From Lagopus muta (Eukaryota; Chordata; Aves; Galliformes; Phasianidae): a stretch of 64,000 nt of DNA. Position numbers and translations under genes: made by a program. Positions 47,606 to 60,495 of the stretch are shown piece after piece. The number at the start of each line of letters is the position of its first letter. Position 1 is the stretch's first letter. A model generated the notes under the pieces. It saw nothing but the letters and a program-made list of their open reading frames with translations. It did no database searches and was not told the origin of the DNA. Location of the stretch: assembly GCF_023343835.1 (NCBI RefSeq), contig NC_064439.1:25980933-26044932 (forward strand), read 5' to 3'.

Positions 47606-48382
47606 TTCTTTGCCTTGGTCTTCATGCCCCATTAGACATCTTAGGCCTTTTGTGTCCCTGAATTTCTAAGCGGGGATCAGGGGAATTAAATCCCTCCCAG
47701 AGTAAGAGTGGAGCAAGATGAGACCATATCATGAGGCTAAATGTGTACAAGCATATGGGGCCGGACAGCATGCATCCCAGTTGACACAATAGGGATGGGA
47801 GAGGACACCATCCAGAGAGATCTGGACACACTTGAAAAATGAACACACAAAAATCTATGAGGTTTAACAAGACTAAATGCAAGGTGTTGTACTTGGGTCG
47901 AGGAAATCCCAGTTGTAAGTACAGAATGGGAGAAGAACTTGAGAACAGCTCAGAAGGCAAACAGTATCCTGGACTGCATCAAAATAAGGGTGGCCAGCAG
48001 GGCGAGGGAAGTCTCTGGGAAGACCTCACTGTGGTTTTCCAGTGCTTGAGGGAAGATTACAAGCAGGGGGGAGACCTAATTTTTGCACAGTGTGATAACA
48101 ATAGAAGAAAGGGGAATAGCTCTAAAATAAAAGACTGCAGATTTAGTTTAGATGTTAGGAATAAATTTTTTTACTCAAGAGAGTGGTGTGGCACTAGAAC
48201 AAGCTCCTCAGGGAGACTGTGAATGCCCTGATTCTGGAGACGTTCAAGGCCAGGTTGGATGGGGCCCTGGGCAGCCTGATCTAGTGGCTGGCAACCTTGC
48301 CCATGGCAGGGGAGTTAGAACTAAAAGATCTTTAATTACCCTCCCACCTAAGACATTCCATGATAATTCTATGATTCTGTGC
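47606..48382 (+). mobile_element. CR1 LINE with ~650-bp internal deletion
   Basis: Bases 47606-47780 match the part of the CR1 copy at 2716-2905 (FFALVF block and the GTACAAG...ATGGGGC block). At 47781 the sequence jumps to the region that follows the FADD motif (like 3555 onward) and continues through a LYLGRGNP block and the 3' tail to ATTCTATGATTCTGTG. So motifs A, B and C of the reverse transcriptase are missing. Open frames at 47839-48421 (+) and 47622-47960, 48244-48426 (-) are broken ORF2 pieces or shadows. Confidence 0.93.
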
Positions 48383-50137
48383 GTAGAATGGTATAATTCA
48401 AAGACAAAAAAAAAAAAATGAAACAAAGCAATTCAGGAACAGAAGGATGCATATATATGAAATCCTAATTATTTTTGTAACTCCCGTGTTGCATCCTCAT
48501 GAAGATTTTCAAGGGAACAAATCTTAGGATATGTTCCTTCAGTAGATTGACAATGCATCCTTTCTTTGAATGACAGAAAGTTCTGCTTGTGCTGTAGCCT
48601 GACAACACAAACTACAGAAAACCTGATAAGTATTTGACAAATCTCTTGGTACAGATTTTTCAGAGGAAAGAGAAGGAGGAATAATCTGTCCTCTCTAAAG
48701 ATGTTATCATAATTTAGACTGGAAAAAGTGGCTAAAACTATGAAACTTGACACTGCATAACTTTTTCAGTTATTTTTCTTACCATTAAGTTATTGTTATG
48801 TCTGCATGATCCATCATGGTTACTGTATGTTGATCTTTCTCATAGTTAATATCAGCAATCCGTTGACTGATTGACAACTAATAGGTCTGTCTACACACTA
48901 TGTAGAGAGAAAATAATCTTACTTAGATTTGACTACATCATTATTCAATTATTTTTTTTCATATTCTCCCAACACTGCATTAGTGAGGTCTGCCATCTTC
49001 TCTTCTTGCTATTGTCTTGTCTGCCCTGATGGCTTAGGATTTCCTGGAAGCTGCTGCATTTCTCAGCTTTCTGGTCGATACTGGAGGATGGGCCGATTTT
49101 ATGCTTGCAGTGCACTTGTGCTTGATCATCATGTTCAATCTCTAAGTTCTTTCTTTGCAACTGATAAGGAAAATCTGTAGAGTTCATGTTCTTTCACAGG
49201 TGGCTTTAGACAACCCATCCGTATGAAACACTGAAACTTTGCAGATGTCAGCCTTAACCTCACTATCATCTCCAACACCAGCTAGACCTAATAATGAAGA
49301 AAAAATAGTTGTATATGGCTAAAAGTATAATTATCAGTTATAAGTTTGGAAACAGAAAGCTATCAGAAAGCAAACAGAAAACAATTCCAGCTGTCGGGAT
49401 ACTTGGCCTCTTGTGAAAACTCCTAGAGTTTTGCCCCTGTTCACTCTCCCCACTTTCTACCAGCCTGGATTCTTGCTCACACGTAGACTATGTTGATGAA
49501 TTGCATCATGTTTACATTGATTTTTCTGCTCTTGGAGACAGATTAATTGGGTATTTATAGGTGACTTCCTAGCTCTGTTACACAGCTAATGAGACAAAAA
49601 ACCTACTGTTTCTCACTCATTTTGATTTTTTTTTTTTTCTTTTTCTTGTAGGGCTGCTTGCATCTCTTTTTAAATATGGCATGGAACATCAGTTATAAAT
49701 AAGCTATTTCACCACTTTGATTTCATTTCTCTACTACTTCACGTCTCTACTAGGTTCCTATAGAAATCATGCATGATGTCTCACTAATACAGATGTGAAC
49801 TTTAGCAACAAATTGTTCTTCCACGTCAACGTAACAAAGTTTATGCCCTTTCCTTTCCTATTCCTATGTCCAGCATGATAGCACTCTTTATTCATTTTCT
49901 GTTATAAGCAATCTAGGATTTCTGTTGCGTTTATGTGACATTTTCCATGTTTCTAGTTGTTTTCTTCTATATTCTTTGTACAGTGCATGAACATCCTTCA
50001 CACATCGGCCTTGAGTTGGACAAATCTTCTACCATTTGGCTGTTTGGGGGAATAAGATGCAGAATTTGTTTCAAACTGTGTTCAAATTTCTATTAGCAAT
50101 CCTAAGTCAGTATTTAAAAAAACAATACAGATGCAAT
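48383..50137. other. AT-rich non-coding stretch
   Basis: An A run lies at 48408-48419 just after the CR1 and a T run at 49627-49639. Open frames of 80-94 codons (48469-48753 -, 48929-49180 +, 48945-49187 -) have no splice support. Confidence 0.55.
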
Positions 50138-50339
50138 ATGGGTGGTGAGGTACTGGAACAGGCTGCCCAGAGAGATTGTGGATGCCCCCTCCCTGAAGGG
50201 GATATTCAAGGGCCAAGTTGGATGGGGTCCTGGGCTGCCTGGTCTGATGGGCAGATTGATGGCTCTGCCTGTGGTAGGGGGCTTGGAGATTCATGATCCT
50301 TGAGATCCCTTTGAACCCGGGCCATTCTGTGACTGTAAC
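50138..50339 (+). mobile_element. CR1 LINE 3' end fragment
   Basis: GGTACTGGAACAGGCTGCCC, AGAGAGATTGTGGATGCCCC, GGGCTGCCTGGTCTGATGGG and GATTCATGATCCTTGAGATC, ending CCATTCTGTGACTGTAAC. Same subfamily as the large copy at 2328-4200. Open frames at 50036-50435 are shadows. Confidence 0.92.
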
Positions 50340-53300
50340 ACCCTCCATACAGTGCTCATGAACAGAGCTGTATTTAGAAAAAGAAATCTCATATAGCTTT
50401 TCTGTTCTGAATGGTACAAATGTGGGGTAAAACAATCAATCAAAGAAAAACAAAACAAAATAATAATAAAAAACAACTGATCCATCTGGTACTAGATTTT
50501 TAATTTTGGGTGTAATTCAGTCAAGATGCCCAGATGTTGAAGGATGGTTTTTAGTATTTAAATACTCCGGATTTTACTTTAAATCTGACTCTAGTATATT
50601 TAGCTAATGCATCAATTTTGAATGTTTCTAATGTTTTTAATATGAAATAGATACCATTTTTAAGCATATACGAGAATAATATTACAGCATAAGTATGTAT
50701 TATATATCTAATTTTTAAATCCAAATTTATATATGTACATATGTATATGTGTATTTATTTATGTGAAGCCTCTCCTTTTCAATTTTGATGGTAACATATG
50801 GATTTTTTTTTTTTTTTAACCTTCCTTCTACAGTAGAAGAATGCTGTGGTAAAAATATACTTCTGTGCATTCTCAAGAAAAATGTCTAGGAGATCTCTTC
50901 TAGTCTTTTAATTATACTTCAACAACAATTTTGAAAAACAGTTGCGTATAATCATTGCCTTTGCGATTACAGCAGAATGTTCTTTCTCATTCTGCTGTTT
51001 TCTCATTTTGCTGCAGGTTGCTTATCTGTAGACTCATTCTAAAAAATAAGCTGCTTTTCATTAAGTGATTTCCAGCAGTCAAATATGACAATTAAAACAA
51101 GTAGTATAAAAATATGTGGAGATTGGGAGAATTATTAGCTATTTATTTTACTAGGTTCAAAATGGGGAAACTAATTTTTCTTTCAAAGAAAATGCAGTAT
51201 ACACATTCTTCCAAAGGAATTGTAATTTTTCTTATGCTATTCACTTGATTTATTATTCACAAAGAACCTTTGAACAGAAGCTGGCCAATGCATAAGTCAA
51301 ACTACTAACTTTAAAGAAGTTCTTTGGCTCTAGTTCTTATTGCGTTGTGCAAATCGGTAGGGAATATTGAAAGCATGTTAAATTTTGTATCTGGAAGTTA
51401 AATCAGATAAGTATAAACCTAGCAAAACATATTTTATAAAATGAAATCAAACACTTCACTGATATTGTATGTTCTTTTTGTCCCAAGTGAAGCAGGAAAT
51501 GTGTACTACTCATTCTCTCCTATATTTTTCATTGTTAATATTTTACTTACTGTTTTGTAGCTTGGAAAATAAATAAGAAAATTATTCAGTTCAATCTAAC
51601 TTAATTTTAATATGGCTTAATATAATGATTGCCAAAAGATGTTGATTACACTTACTAAAATAGATGCAACATCAAGAAGGAAAATGACCTTAAACAAAAA
51701 CCTTCTTATAAAATTTCTTCCACCTTGGGGACAAATTTCTGCCTTCTGAGGTAAGTCACTTACTCCTTACTACCTCAGTATTCTAACCCTTAAGTAAGAA
51801 ATGTTTGCTACTGTGTTCTGGAGACTGTGAAATACATGCTTACAAACTCCTGGAAGTCCTTGGATGGAGTATGTTTCAGTTGAACAGTGCTCTCTTTTGT
51901 CACTGGTTGATGACAATTATATCATCAGAGAGACTGATGGCGTATGTGCTAAATTTTCATTGATATAATTTGTAATGGTTTTTTTACAACGTTCTTGTAA
52001 AAAGAGAAAGATCTGATATCCAGACTTACTTTCTTCCGAAACCACTCTTACGTAGCTATACATTTTTTTTTAATAATTACTTTTTTCCTCCAGAAACTCC
52101 CAGTAACCTGTCAGTGATGAGGAGGTAAAGTGGCACCTCTGCAGGATACAAACTACCAAAGCCAGCAAAATCGCCATGAGGAAGGTGCGGCCTTACAGCT
52201 AGTTAGTCTAGTCAGTAGGGATGTGACTTTCTGTGGTCAGTCTTGCTTTAAGCCAGTCTTATAAGTACTGAGGAGAGAGTTGTTTTCCTCATTATGCTTT
52301 TTTTTTTTTTCTATACCTGCTCCCCACAGTAGGAGGTATTGCCAGAATTAATAAGGAAGCAGTAATAATTACTTCTGGAAAGTAAAAATGCACATGACTA
52401 GGCAATTACATTATGATTTTTAAAATAAGAGTTTTTATTGTTTTGTTGTTGTTGTTGCTTGTTTCTGAAAAAAAAAGAAATTCAAATTAAACTTGCATTT
52501 AGCTGAAATTAGTCTGTTACTGGTTAGGTATTTGATTATTTCAACATCTGTCTTTAACAGCTGAGAGTGCTGTTGCCTTGAGCAGAAGTCAGTGAGGTGA
52601 GAACAGATAGTGGAAAATAGACAAAAATTGCTCTCAGGCTACTTGTCACATTAACAAGAAGTCTCGTTGGAGAGGACAGAAGGTGTTGGACTCAAATGGT
52701 GGATGTAATGGTAAAATCAGATACACTGCAAAAAACTACTTTTGCAAGTAGAAATAATTCCAACTAGTAGCCATTTGATGTGAATTTTTCCCTCCCTAAG
52801 AATCATGAAGGTAAAGAAAAACACCGGTAAAGGAAAGTTGAGACTTCATCAAGCATCTTATGTTTTCCCCCCTTGCAATAGTCACCCATGTATGCAAACA
52901 TATATTTTCTTTAAGCAGAGTCTTTTTAAGTACAATTTATTCTATCTAATTTCCCCTAACATTTTCAGGACACAAGAACCCTGACACCAGTACCCTAAGA
53001 GACAGGTAAGATAACAAACTTTGACATTCAGAGGAGCAAAGTGATTTACTGTTATATTAAAATGTTCTTAAAAGTCCATGTTTTAACATTACTTTTCAGG
53101 GTTTTTTTTTTTGTTTTTTTTTTTAAGGAACCCCATGATTTTTCTATTCACAGAGCAGATGATGATTCTGCCTGTGGTATCCCCTCCTTCCTTCCAGTAT
53201 TGATCACTCATCACTTAAGCATTTTTCTTTTTTATTTTATTTATTTATTTATTTATTTTTCTCATGTTCCACACCTTCAAAACTAAATAGGGCAAGGAGA

Positions 53301-55123
53301 ATGAGAAGTGCAGTCAGGCAACCTCTCATAATAACTTGAGCCCAGAGCTCTGCTGTTAATCCAGTCTCTCACAGATATGCCTTTATTTGCCCCCAGCTAG
53401 GATTAGGCTGGATACATAGATCACATATGTGGCATGGGAGGTAAGAAAACAGGTAAATTAGTGATGTGTTAGATCAAACGAGGAACGCTTTGATATCTTA
53501 GAAGAATGAAGTAAGGAACATAGAACATTGCTGTTGCTATTTCTCATACAGAACAAAAACAAAACTACAGTAGATGATTGGCGTACGATCCCAAACCTCC
53601 TAGGTGTGGTAGGAAGTGGAAAAAGACAAGGTCAAACTTTGTTGCACAACTATTCAAAAGATTTTCTTTCCAGAAGTAGTGAAGGACAACACCTCCATGA
53701 CTGAAAGTATATACCGTCTGCCAGCCCAGCACCTGCCTTCTGGCAGAATCCCCAGGACCTTAACCTTCAGAAGCCAAAATATCTGACAGGGAGAACATTC
53801 TCCTCTTAGTAAGACAGCAGGCATATTTGAATGATAACTACAGTTTCCTTTTACACTTCATATAACATAGATATCCTGCATCAAGAGAAAGGACAGAGCT
53901 TCTCAAAATAAAACAAATGATGCATGAACAGCAAGTAAAATATGCCATGTCATTTCTCTTCAAACCTAGAAGTGCACCATGCTTTGTTACACAGCGTGGT
54001 CCATTTCTTTCATCTCCTCTTGAAGAATGGTTAAAATACATAAAATACAAAAGAAGCAAAATTAGTGTCCCCAATCCTCATCTTTCAAAAGTGCCACAAA
54101 AAATAAATGGCTCAAATGAGACCCATTTGGAAAAAGTTTGAAGCAGGATCTCTCTGTTATACAAAGAAATGGTATTTCTATTATTTGAAAAGCTATTATT
54201 TCAATGTCATTGTAAGTTAGAACTAATAGAATCTAATATGCAGCCATGAAAACTTTCTTAGTGAATGTATGGTCCTGTACGTATGGTCTAGAGAATAATG
54301 AATTCTGGTGCTTTTCTTTTGTTTTGGTCATAGTATCACAGACTGTCACAGAGTATCTGTGAGTAGTAGAGAGGATTTTTTTTAAAAAATAGTTTGGCTA
54401 CTATTCAGTCTATTATGAGCAACAAAGGAAGGAAGATACCTTTAACTGGGAATATATGTGTTAAACAGAAACAAACCATTTTACTATCCTGAGAAGCAGA
54501 TTGGAATTGATTGGAAAATAGATAGAAGGCAGGTGGGAAGTGTATCATTACCTACAATGCAATTTTATGAGTGTCAAACATGGATAACAGCCCTCCAATC
54601 CTCTAGCTAGCTCATATATTGTCCCCAGTGAGTGTCAACTCACCAGCCCAATATATCTCTCAGGTATTGAAGTTCTCTTGCACTCAAGTCTTGCAAATGC
54701 CTGCAGTCTGTCACAAATAATGGGGTAGTGAAATAAGCTATTAATGATTGCAAAAGTGTGGTAACTCATGATATAAAGTTCCCTACAATATGTAATGGAG
54801 CTCTTTAGTTTTTCTGAAAAAAGAGGATTATGAAAAGCAGATACACTTTTCAACCATAAACATTCTAACAGGAAGAGAGTAAATCTACCTGCTAAAAGGG
54901 GCATATAAATGATGGCAATATAACATGAAACTTTTTTATCAGATATTTAGAAAACTTCATTTTAAAAATTTACTAAAGATAGGAAGGATACCAGGGGCCC
55001 TCTTGCTTTGCATTTGAGAAATACCTGAATTTTGCAGATTTGAATTGATTTTAAGAATGAGGAGTGAGATTTCATGAATCATTACTATACTCATTGGTGT
55101 TTTAAATATCCTGCAATTATGAT
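50340..55123. other. AT-rich non-coding stretch with splice-like signals
   Basis: Low-complexity tracts: T runs at 50799-50818, 52299-52310 and 53101-53125, ATTT repeat at about 53232-53261. Between 51.7 and 53.0 kb several short AG...GT units have good splice-site form (see findings). No coding exon is convincing. The - strand frame 54635-54904 and both frames near 53838-54141 are unsupported. Confidence 0.5.
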
Positions 55124-55197
55124 TAAAACAAAAACAAACAAACAAACAAAAACAAAACAAGAAACAACAACAGCAACAACAAAACAAAAGAAAAAAC
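55124..55197. repeat. AAAC/AAC low-complexity tract
   Basis: AAAAC and AAAC units, then AAC/CAACAG units, over about 74 bases. It explains the phenylalanine/cysteine/valine-rich open frames on - at 54957-55297, which are not genes. Confidence 0.9.
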
Positions 55198-55539
55198 CCA
55201 CAGTTACTAACTGAACTGTGGGGTATGTGCTAAAGGCCCTGCAGGTCTGTGCTTTCCTCTGCTGCTTATCTGTGGTGAAGATAGGTGACCTAAACACAGG
55301 TAGCTAAGAACTAGCATGAAAACTCTAGATCTTGTTAGCGATCTTGGACTGGTGCAGTGCTAGCACTGAAAGGAGCCTTGAGACAAAAGAAAAAAGAAAT
55401 AATTAGTATTTAGCAATAAAACAGTACCATATATAAATTTATTTGTCTGTCCAGTTAAAAGCCCTTTCTGGCTTCTTCTAAATCCTCTCTTTAGGCTGGG
55501 AGATGCAGATTACAGTTATTTGCATCTTTAGTTTCTTCA

Positions 55540-55823
55540 AAAAATGGTATGTGGCAAGATTTCTGCTGGAGCACAAATCTTATCTCAAATTTCTTTGATG
55601 AGGGCTGTCTCTGAGGTTTTGAGACTTCTTCTCAAAAGGGCAGAACACTGGTCAATGACCAGAGCTGTCCAGATGGCTTCTTCTTCACTGATGACACCCT
55701 TCTTGTAGTACAGCTCCTCTGCTGATTTAGAAAAAAAGGTCAGAAATGCCTGCTTTATTTCCTCTGTGGTTCTACCTTAACTGTTCATGTGATTGCTCTG
55801 GAAGTTAATATTGAAGAGAGAAT
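55540..55823 (-). pseudogene. Decayed coding sequence, unidentified
   Basis: Reading - strand, a strong acceptor (TTCTGTTCTGTGTCTTTCAG, AG at 55825-55824) opens a frame that reads about 14 codons, TAA (55777-55779), 63 codons, TGA (55585-55587), 15 codons, TGA (55537-55539). The 63-codon part is strongly protein-like: lysine/glutamate-rich helix-like sequence with a SAEELYYKKG block and a WTALVIDQCSALL block. Each stop is one C-to-T change from a sense codon (CAA or CGA), as expected for decay of a once-coding sequence. I cannot name the family. It may be an exon of a dead gene or a retrocopy piece; chance is possible. Confidence 0.33.
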
Positions 55824-55830
55824 CTGAAAG

Positions 55831-57701
55831 ACACAGAACAGAAGGTTTGTCTCTGCAGGTATAGGGGCCAGGGGGGATGCCTGTGCAAGTGTCATGCCCA
55901 AGTAGTGATAAATACCATGATTTCTAAAAGCACTGAAGTGAATAGAGAGCCCATGTGTCATCTGCAGATGTTTTACAGCTGGTCTGATGTTAATTGACAT
56001 TCTTGATAGCTAACTTTAAATCACTTTCAAAATCTTCTCATTCACCAGGCACTCTAAGTATTTAAATACTTACTTGAGGGATTTTTTCTTTCTCGCTGCC
56101 TCCCAGCATCTTTGTAAATATCCATTGAACTGGGCCTGTCTTATCACAGAACAGGGTAGTAGTGAAAAACCATGTTCAGCAAGCAGTTCATTAGCAATAA
56201 AATGCTAACAGTCAGACACGTCGTCTGCTTCAGTGTATATCAAAAGTATATCAGCCATGCTTGACATGGCCCCTTACACAGGCTCTGCCAAATCAAAGCA
56301 TCAGTGTTAGACATGGACTGTTCTTCTAGATGCCAGGGATTTATTTAATGTTTAATCTGACTTCTTACCCTAAAGATAGAGCAAAGTAACCCCCACACAA
56401 CTGAGTTTTTCTCATTATCATTGCAACCACTAATGTGTGGGTATGGCTTTTTTTTTTTTTTTTTTTTTCAGGTGCGTAAGGAGGAATCTCTTCTTCCTAG
56501 TTGCAGGATGACACAGCAGAACTTATCAGGTAATTCCACTTTGCTTGAGTATTGGAGATGTCATGGTGCAGACCTGTAAAGTTCTCACATAAACTACAGG
56601 TTTTTATGGAAGCGCAGAATGCAGGCAGCTAAAGGCATTTGTAAAATTCTATAGAAGCCCATAGATATACCCATCTTTTGAGGATAGTTAATGTAAAACT
56701 TGTAGTATAGTAAAACTGCAAAACCGATTTCATGCATGAACTGATAATGCCCTCAAAAAAAAAATTCTTTCCCCACACGCACTTAATTTTTACAGTGCTC
56801 TTGAGATAATTACTGAACTATTCTACCTAAAAGTATGTTCTCATATTCATTGCCTAAGTATGCATTTAAGTGTTCCACAGAATATCTGTGATACCAGTAA
56901 TAGAAAAGCCACTCCTTTCCTACAAGTGAATACATTTCTAAGTAGCTGCATGGTGAACCATATTTCACAATATTTTATATAACCTTCCCTAATAGTTACC
57001 CTGTGCTTCATGTAGCTGCTTTCTACATTGTTAGCTTGGAGCAGCATAGCAGTTCAGGCTTCCTGGAGCTGCTCTTTTACCCACTGCCTGGGCTTGTTTG
57101 CATTCATTACCTTTTTGGAGCGAAATAGTAAGAGGGAAAAGGATGGCATATGAGCAGGTCCCTGCCATTTCTTTCTCAAAGCCAGGTGCATACTGCCCTC
57201 TTGTGGAACATTTTGGGTAGTTACCAGCACTTGATAAAGGCTTTCTGTTTCCTTTTTCTCCACTGAATGAGGGATATGTAGTTCATATGACGTAGCATTT
57301 CTAACTCCCTGATATTAGTGCCAGTGTTTCCTACTAACATAATATATACTTCATTGCCAGTCAGCACGTATTGTTGGCATAGCTCCATGAGATGCTTTTG
57401 GAATTAGGACAGATTAATGCTGTTTTGCAAAACCAAACCAACAAAAAACCCACAGCTATTAGTATTAGAAAATTGCCTTTTCTATAGGTGACACTAAAAT
57501 ACACCTCTATTTATTTTTCACTCTTTTAACTCAACTCAGCAAGAAAACAAGTGATTTGAAAAGGAATGAAAATCTAGGTGTTGATCTTTATGATGTTAGT
57601 ACATAGGTGTGTTGTCTTCATTTTGGACTTTAAAGTATGTTAGGAAACCAATCAAAGAATGTAAATTATAGAACACTGCAAAATGCATTGACATCCATTC
57701 A
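55831..57701. other. Non-coding stretch with a possible small exon
   Basis: On +, a long T run (56449-56468) and CAG precede 58 bases (56472-56529) that are open in one frame and end in a donor-like CAG|GTAATT. On -, the frame 57054-57263 is lysine-rich and open for 69 codons without clear splice sites. Neither is called as a gene. Confidence 0.4.
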
Positions 57702-58271
57702 TTTGAACAGAGGAACTCTGGTCACAGAGCTGTACCACTGACCCCTGTGGACTGCAAGGATCTCCACAGGCAGAAAAACTGATGCCCGCTTTCCTGAAGA
57801 CTTCTCCAAGAGGAGAACCTCCTCATACTTGCCATTCATTTCAGACATGTAGTTGAGGTCACCCTTCAGTGTGGTCAAAAATGTTATTTGTGATTGAGGA
57901 ACGAGGTGGCAAAGCAGTTTTATTACCTTGTTTATAGACAAAATTTGAGATGGGTGTACTTGGGCATGAACATCCTCTACATCTTACATATCGTACAACA
58001 CTTTTTATCCTAGAGGAGTACGCTGGCTAAGGACTAAACATCCTTCTGGCTCCTCCTGAGAATCTCTATCGCAAACTTTATCCCCGATCAGTTTCTGGAA
58101 AGGCTGCTTAAATTCACCAGTATAAAACACTCATCCCCCTCTGCTGAGAAAATAATTGAGCTTAGCCACACCACTTATCCCTGTCAGCACCAACAATTTT
58201 GGGGGTGAGTTATGTAAGATCATCATAGTTCTAAAAAACAGTTTTAAGCAGACTGAGTTTCCTCTTGCAAA
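57702..58271 (-). pseudogene. Decayed coding sequence, unidentified
   Basis: One - strand frame (lowest base of each codon divisible by three) stays protein-like over about 190 codons: 46 codons, TGA (58131-58133), 41 codons, TAA (58005-58007), 6 codons, TAA (57984-57986), 94 codons, TGA (57699-57701). Readable blocks include LNYFLSRGG, TGEFKQPFQKLIGDKV and YMSEMNGKYEEVLLLEKSSG. Composition is balanced, with charged residues and glycines as in a folded protein. The internal stops are each one C-to-T step from CGA or CAA. The segment lies 2 kb upstream, in transcription sense, of the similar - strand segment at 55540-55823, so they may belong to one dead gene. Family not recognised. Confidence 0.33.
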
Positions 58272-59583
58272 TTAAGTCCTGCTTAAAAAATTGGGTAGGA
58301 ACTGGGCATTTGCTCCACTCCTACCCTTGGAGAAGTACAAACCATAACCAGAATTAAATATATAAGGCCTTAGAGGTGTCTTCAGTGCAAACTCTGCTCC
58401 CAGGAACCACTGCATAGCAAACAAACAGCACAAACAGAAATGCTAGCCCCAGTCCCTGCTCACCAGCCTCTCTGTGTAGACAAGCCTTGTGCTCTCTTGC
58501 TTGTTGACAGGGTATTCTCAGGTGAAAAGAGGGGATCTGAAGAATCAAGTCATAATCAGCATGCTTTTGTGAGCTCCATGAAATAGAGTGAGGGTTACAA
58601 AGGAAAAGCAAGTGGATTTTGAGTGTACAATATTTCAAGAGAGATTGGAAGAGGGCGTTTTTACGATATTCTATTATGTCTCCTCTTTAGAGAGAGGCAA
58701 AGTCAGTGCCAAAGGAATAGTTTCCTGAAGAGCTATTTGTTCACAGGATGGATAGGAGCTGACAAGCCGACTGTCAGAATGGCTTCTTTGTCCTTGGAGC
58801 ACCAGGTGGTTTAACAGTGTAGAGAAGTTACGTGCTTTTACCAAAATGACTGCTCATTCCTTTTTAGATGGCTTTTCAGGACATTTCAGTGTATTTTCAA
58901 GGGCTTTTTAAGGAAAAAAAGTAATGAGGGGAGGGTGAAGAAAAGAAAGACAAGGTAAGACTGGGTATGTGTGGTATAGAGAGGGTGGCTTTTGCCGTGT
59001 CCAGAAAAATGCTCAGGGGAAAAACTTGAATAAATATTCAGAATACTGATAAGAATTGTGGTAGAATCATGGTTATAAACAGCTTTCCTAGCAGCAGTAT
59101 TAACAAAGCTGTGCGCTTTGTGAAAGCATATTTATGGATGTAAATATCAATACTAAAGTTATGTTCCAGAGACTTACAGGATATTTTAATATAAATATAA
59201 TATAATATTGTTTGTTTAATAAAATGTTTGAAATCTAAGCCCTTCATAGCTGGTAAAGCTATCAGGCTGGAACTTTTCTGAACTTTTGTCCTTCACAAAT
59301 CCAGGAAATGTTGGCTGTATCTTCTTTAGGACCCTTTTTTGGGTAGAGGAGTACTGAAATTAGATTCAGATTCTCTGTCAGTCTTCTTCTCCCCAGGCTC
59401 AATAATCCATCTCCTCAAACCCTCCTTGAAGCCCTGTCGTTTTGCTTTGTTTTGTTTTTCATTGAATTCGTCTGAATTCAATATGAGAAAGTAAATTACT
59501 GACTGCATTTATTCTGGGGACAGAAAAATACGTTTCTTCAACCTGAGAAGTCTGTGGCAATTGGGGAGTGCTTTCTTCTTATG
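58272..59583. other. Non-coding stretch
   Basis: A 94-codon - strand frame (58354-58638) contains a hydrophobic stretch like a signal peptide and lies just upstream of the decayed segment at 57702-58271, in a different frame. It could be an eroded part of the same sequence but is not called. Nothing else recognised. Confidence 0.45.
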
Positions 59584-59619
59584 GGATGGATGGATGAAAG
59601 GATGGGTGGGTGGGTGGAT
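59584..59619 (+). repeat. GGAT/GGGT tetranucleotide repeat
   Basis: GGAT units, then GGGTGGGTGGGTGG, then GGATGA. The GGGT part is a near-complete G-quadruplex motif on +. It creates the serine/proline/histidine part of the 146-codon - strand open frame at 59538-59978, which is not a gene. Confidence 0.9.
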
Positions 59620-60224
59620 GAACAGCTAACTAATTTGGGTTTATAAGCAAATAAATAAGGTCTATTTAAAGCCACGGAAGCTTGAATCAGATGGGGAGAG
59701 AGACGTTCACTAACTCTTTTTTTTTTTTTCCCCTTAATTTGAGAGTATGTAACTAGAAAACAAGAGCTGGAGAACAAATAGTGACGTTGAAATATAAGAT
59801 GTGCAGCTGGAAATGCTGAAGCGTGGCGATAAGGACGGACAGCAACAAAGACAAAGGAGATGTGTTTAACTCTGATGCTTCTTGTGCCAGGAAAGGGCGG
59901 TGCACTGATGTGGAGTGAGGTTTCAGCAGGATAACTGATATGGTGAGCATGCTTGTGGTCCTTACTCCCTTCTTCCATTTATTTATGGAAAATACTCAGT
60001 AGTTCATATGATTGTTCCTGCTCTTAAGTGGTGTGAGCTCCTGTGCTGTGCTTTGTACTATTCCTTCAGAAAATTGCATTCTGTTTCCTTCCATCTTAAG
60101 ACTTCCAGTTTTTTTGAAGTATATTACTGCAGCCTTCCCTTGAAATTGCTGTGTGCTAAGTAGGCTTTCTCCACGTGTGCCGATCTGATTTCAGAAGGGA
60201 GATGAGTGCACACTGGTGAGTTAC
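59620..60224. other. Non-coding stretch
   Basis: T run at 59719-59730. No gene recognised. Confidence 0.6.
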
Positions 60225-60495
60225 AAGCAACGTCTCTAGGCGTTGCTGAATCGGCAACAGGGGAGCAGAATGGCTGGGGTGGTGTCAGTGGCGATAGCTG
60301 CAGCCACTACACCGGCAGAAGCACTGAGGCGGCGGGGTGACTGTGACTCGCTGCACTGAGGCAGTGGCAGGGCAGCTGCGCCACCTCGCGGCACAATGCC
60401 GCTACTGCCGCCCGCCGGCGGTTGCTGTGCAGGCAGCAGCTATAGAGATGCTTGCAGGCGCTTTTCATTGTGGCATCGAGACGATGGGTGGGATG
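60225..60495. promoter_or_regulatory. Small CpG-rich island
   Basis: About 270 bases with around 20 CpG, while the rest of the window has very few. It includes GCGCC, CTCGCGG, GCCGCCCGCCGGCGG and ATCGAGACGATG. At its left edge GTTGC and GCAAC half-sites (about 60243-60259) form an inverted pair reminiscent of RFX X-box sites. Such islands often mark promoters or enhancers. A 114-codon open frame starts inside it at 60337 on +, but only its first ~65 codons lie in or near the island and no family is recognised. No TATA box or donor is convincing. Confidence 0.45.

Noticed and set aside
59538..59978. 146-codon open frame on -
   Set aside because: It crosses the GGAT/GGGT repeat and a T run, has no splice sites and no protein-like pattern; open frames this long are expected a few times by chance here.
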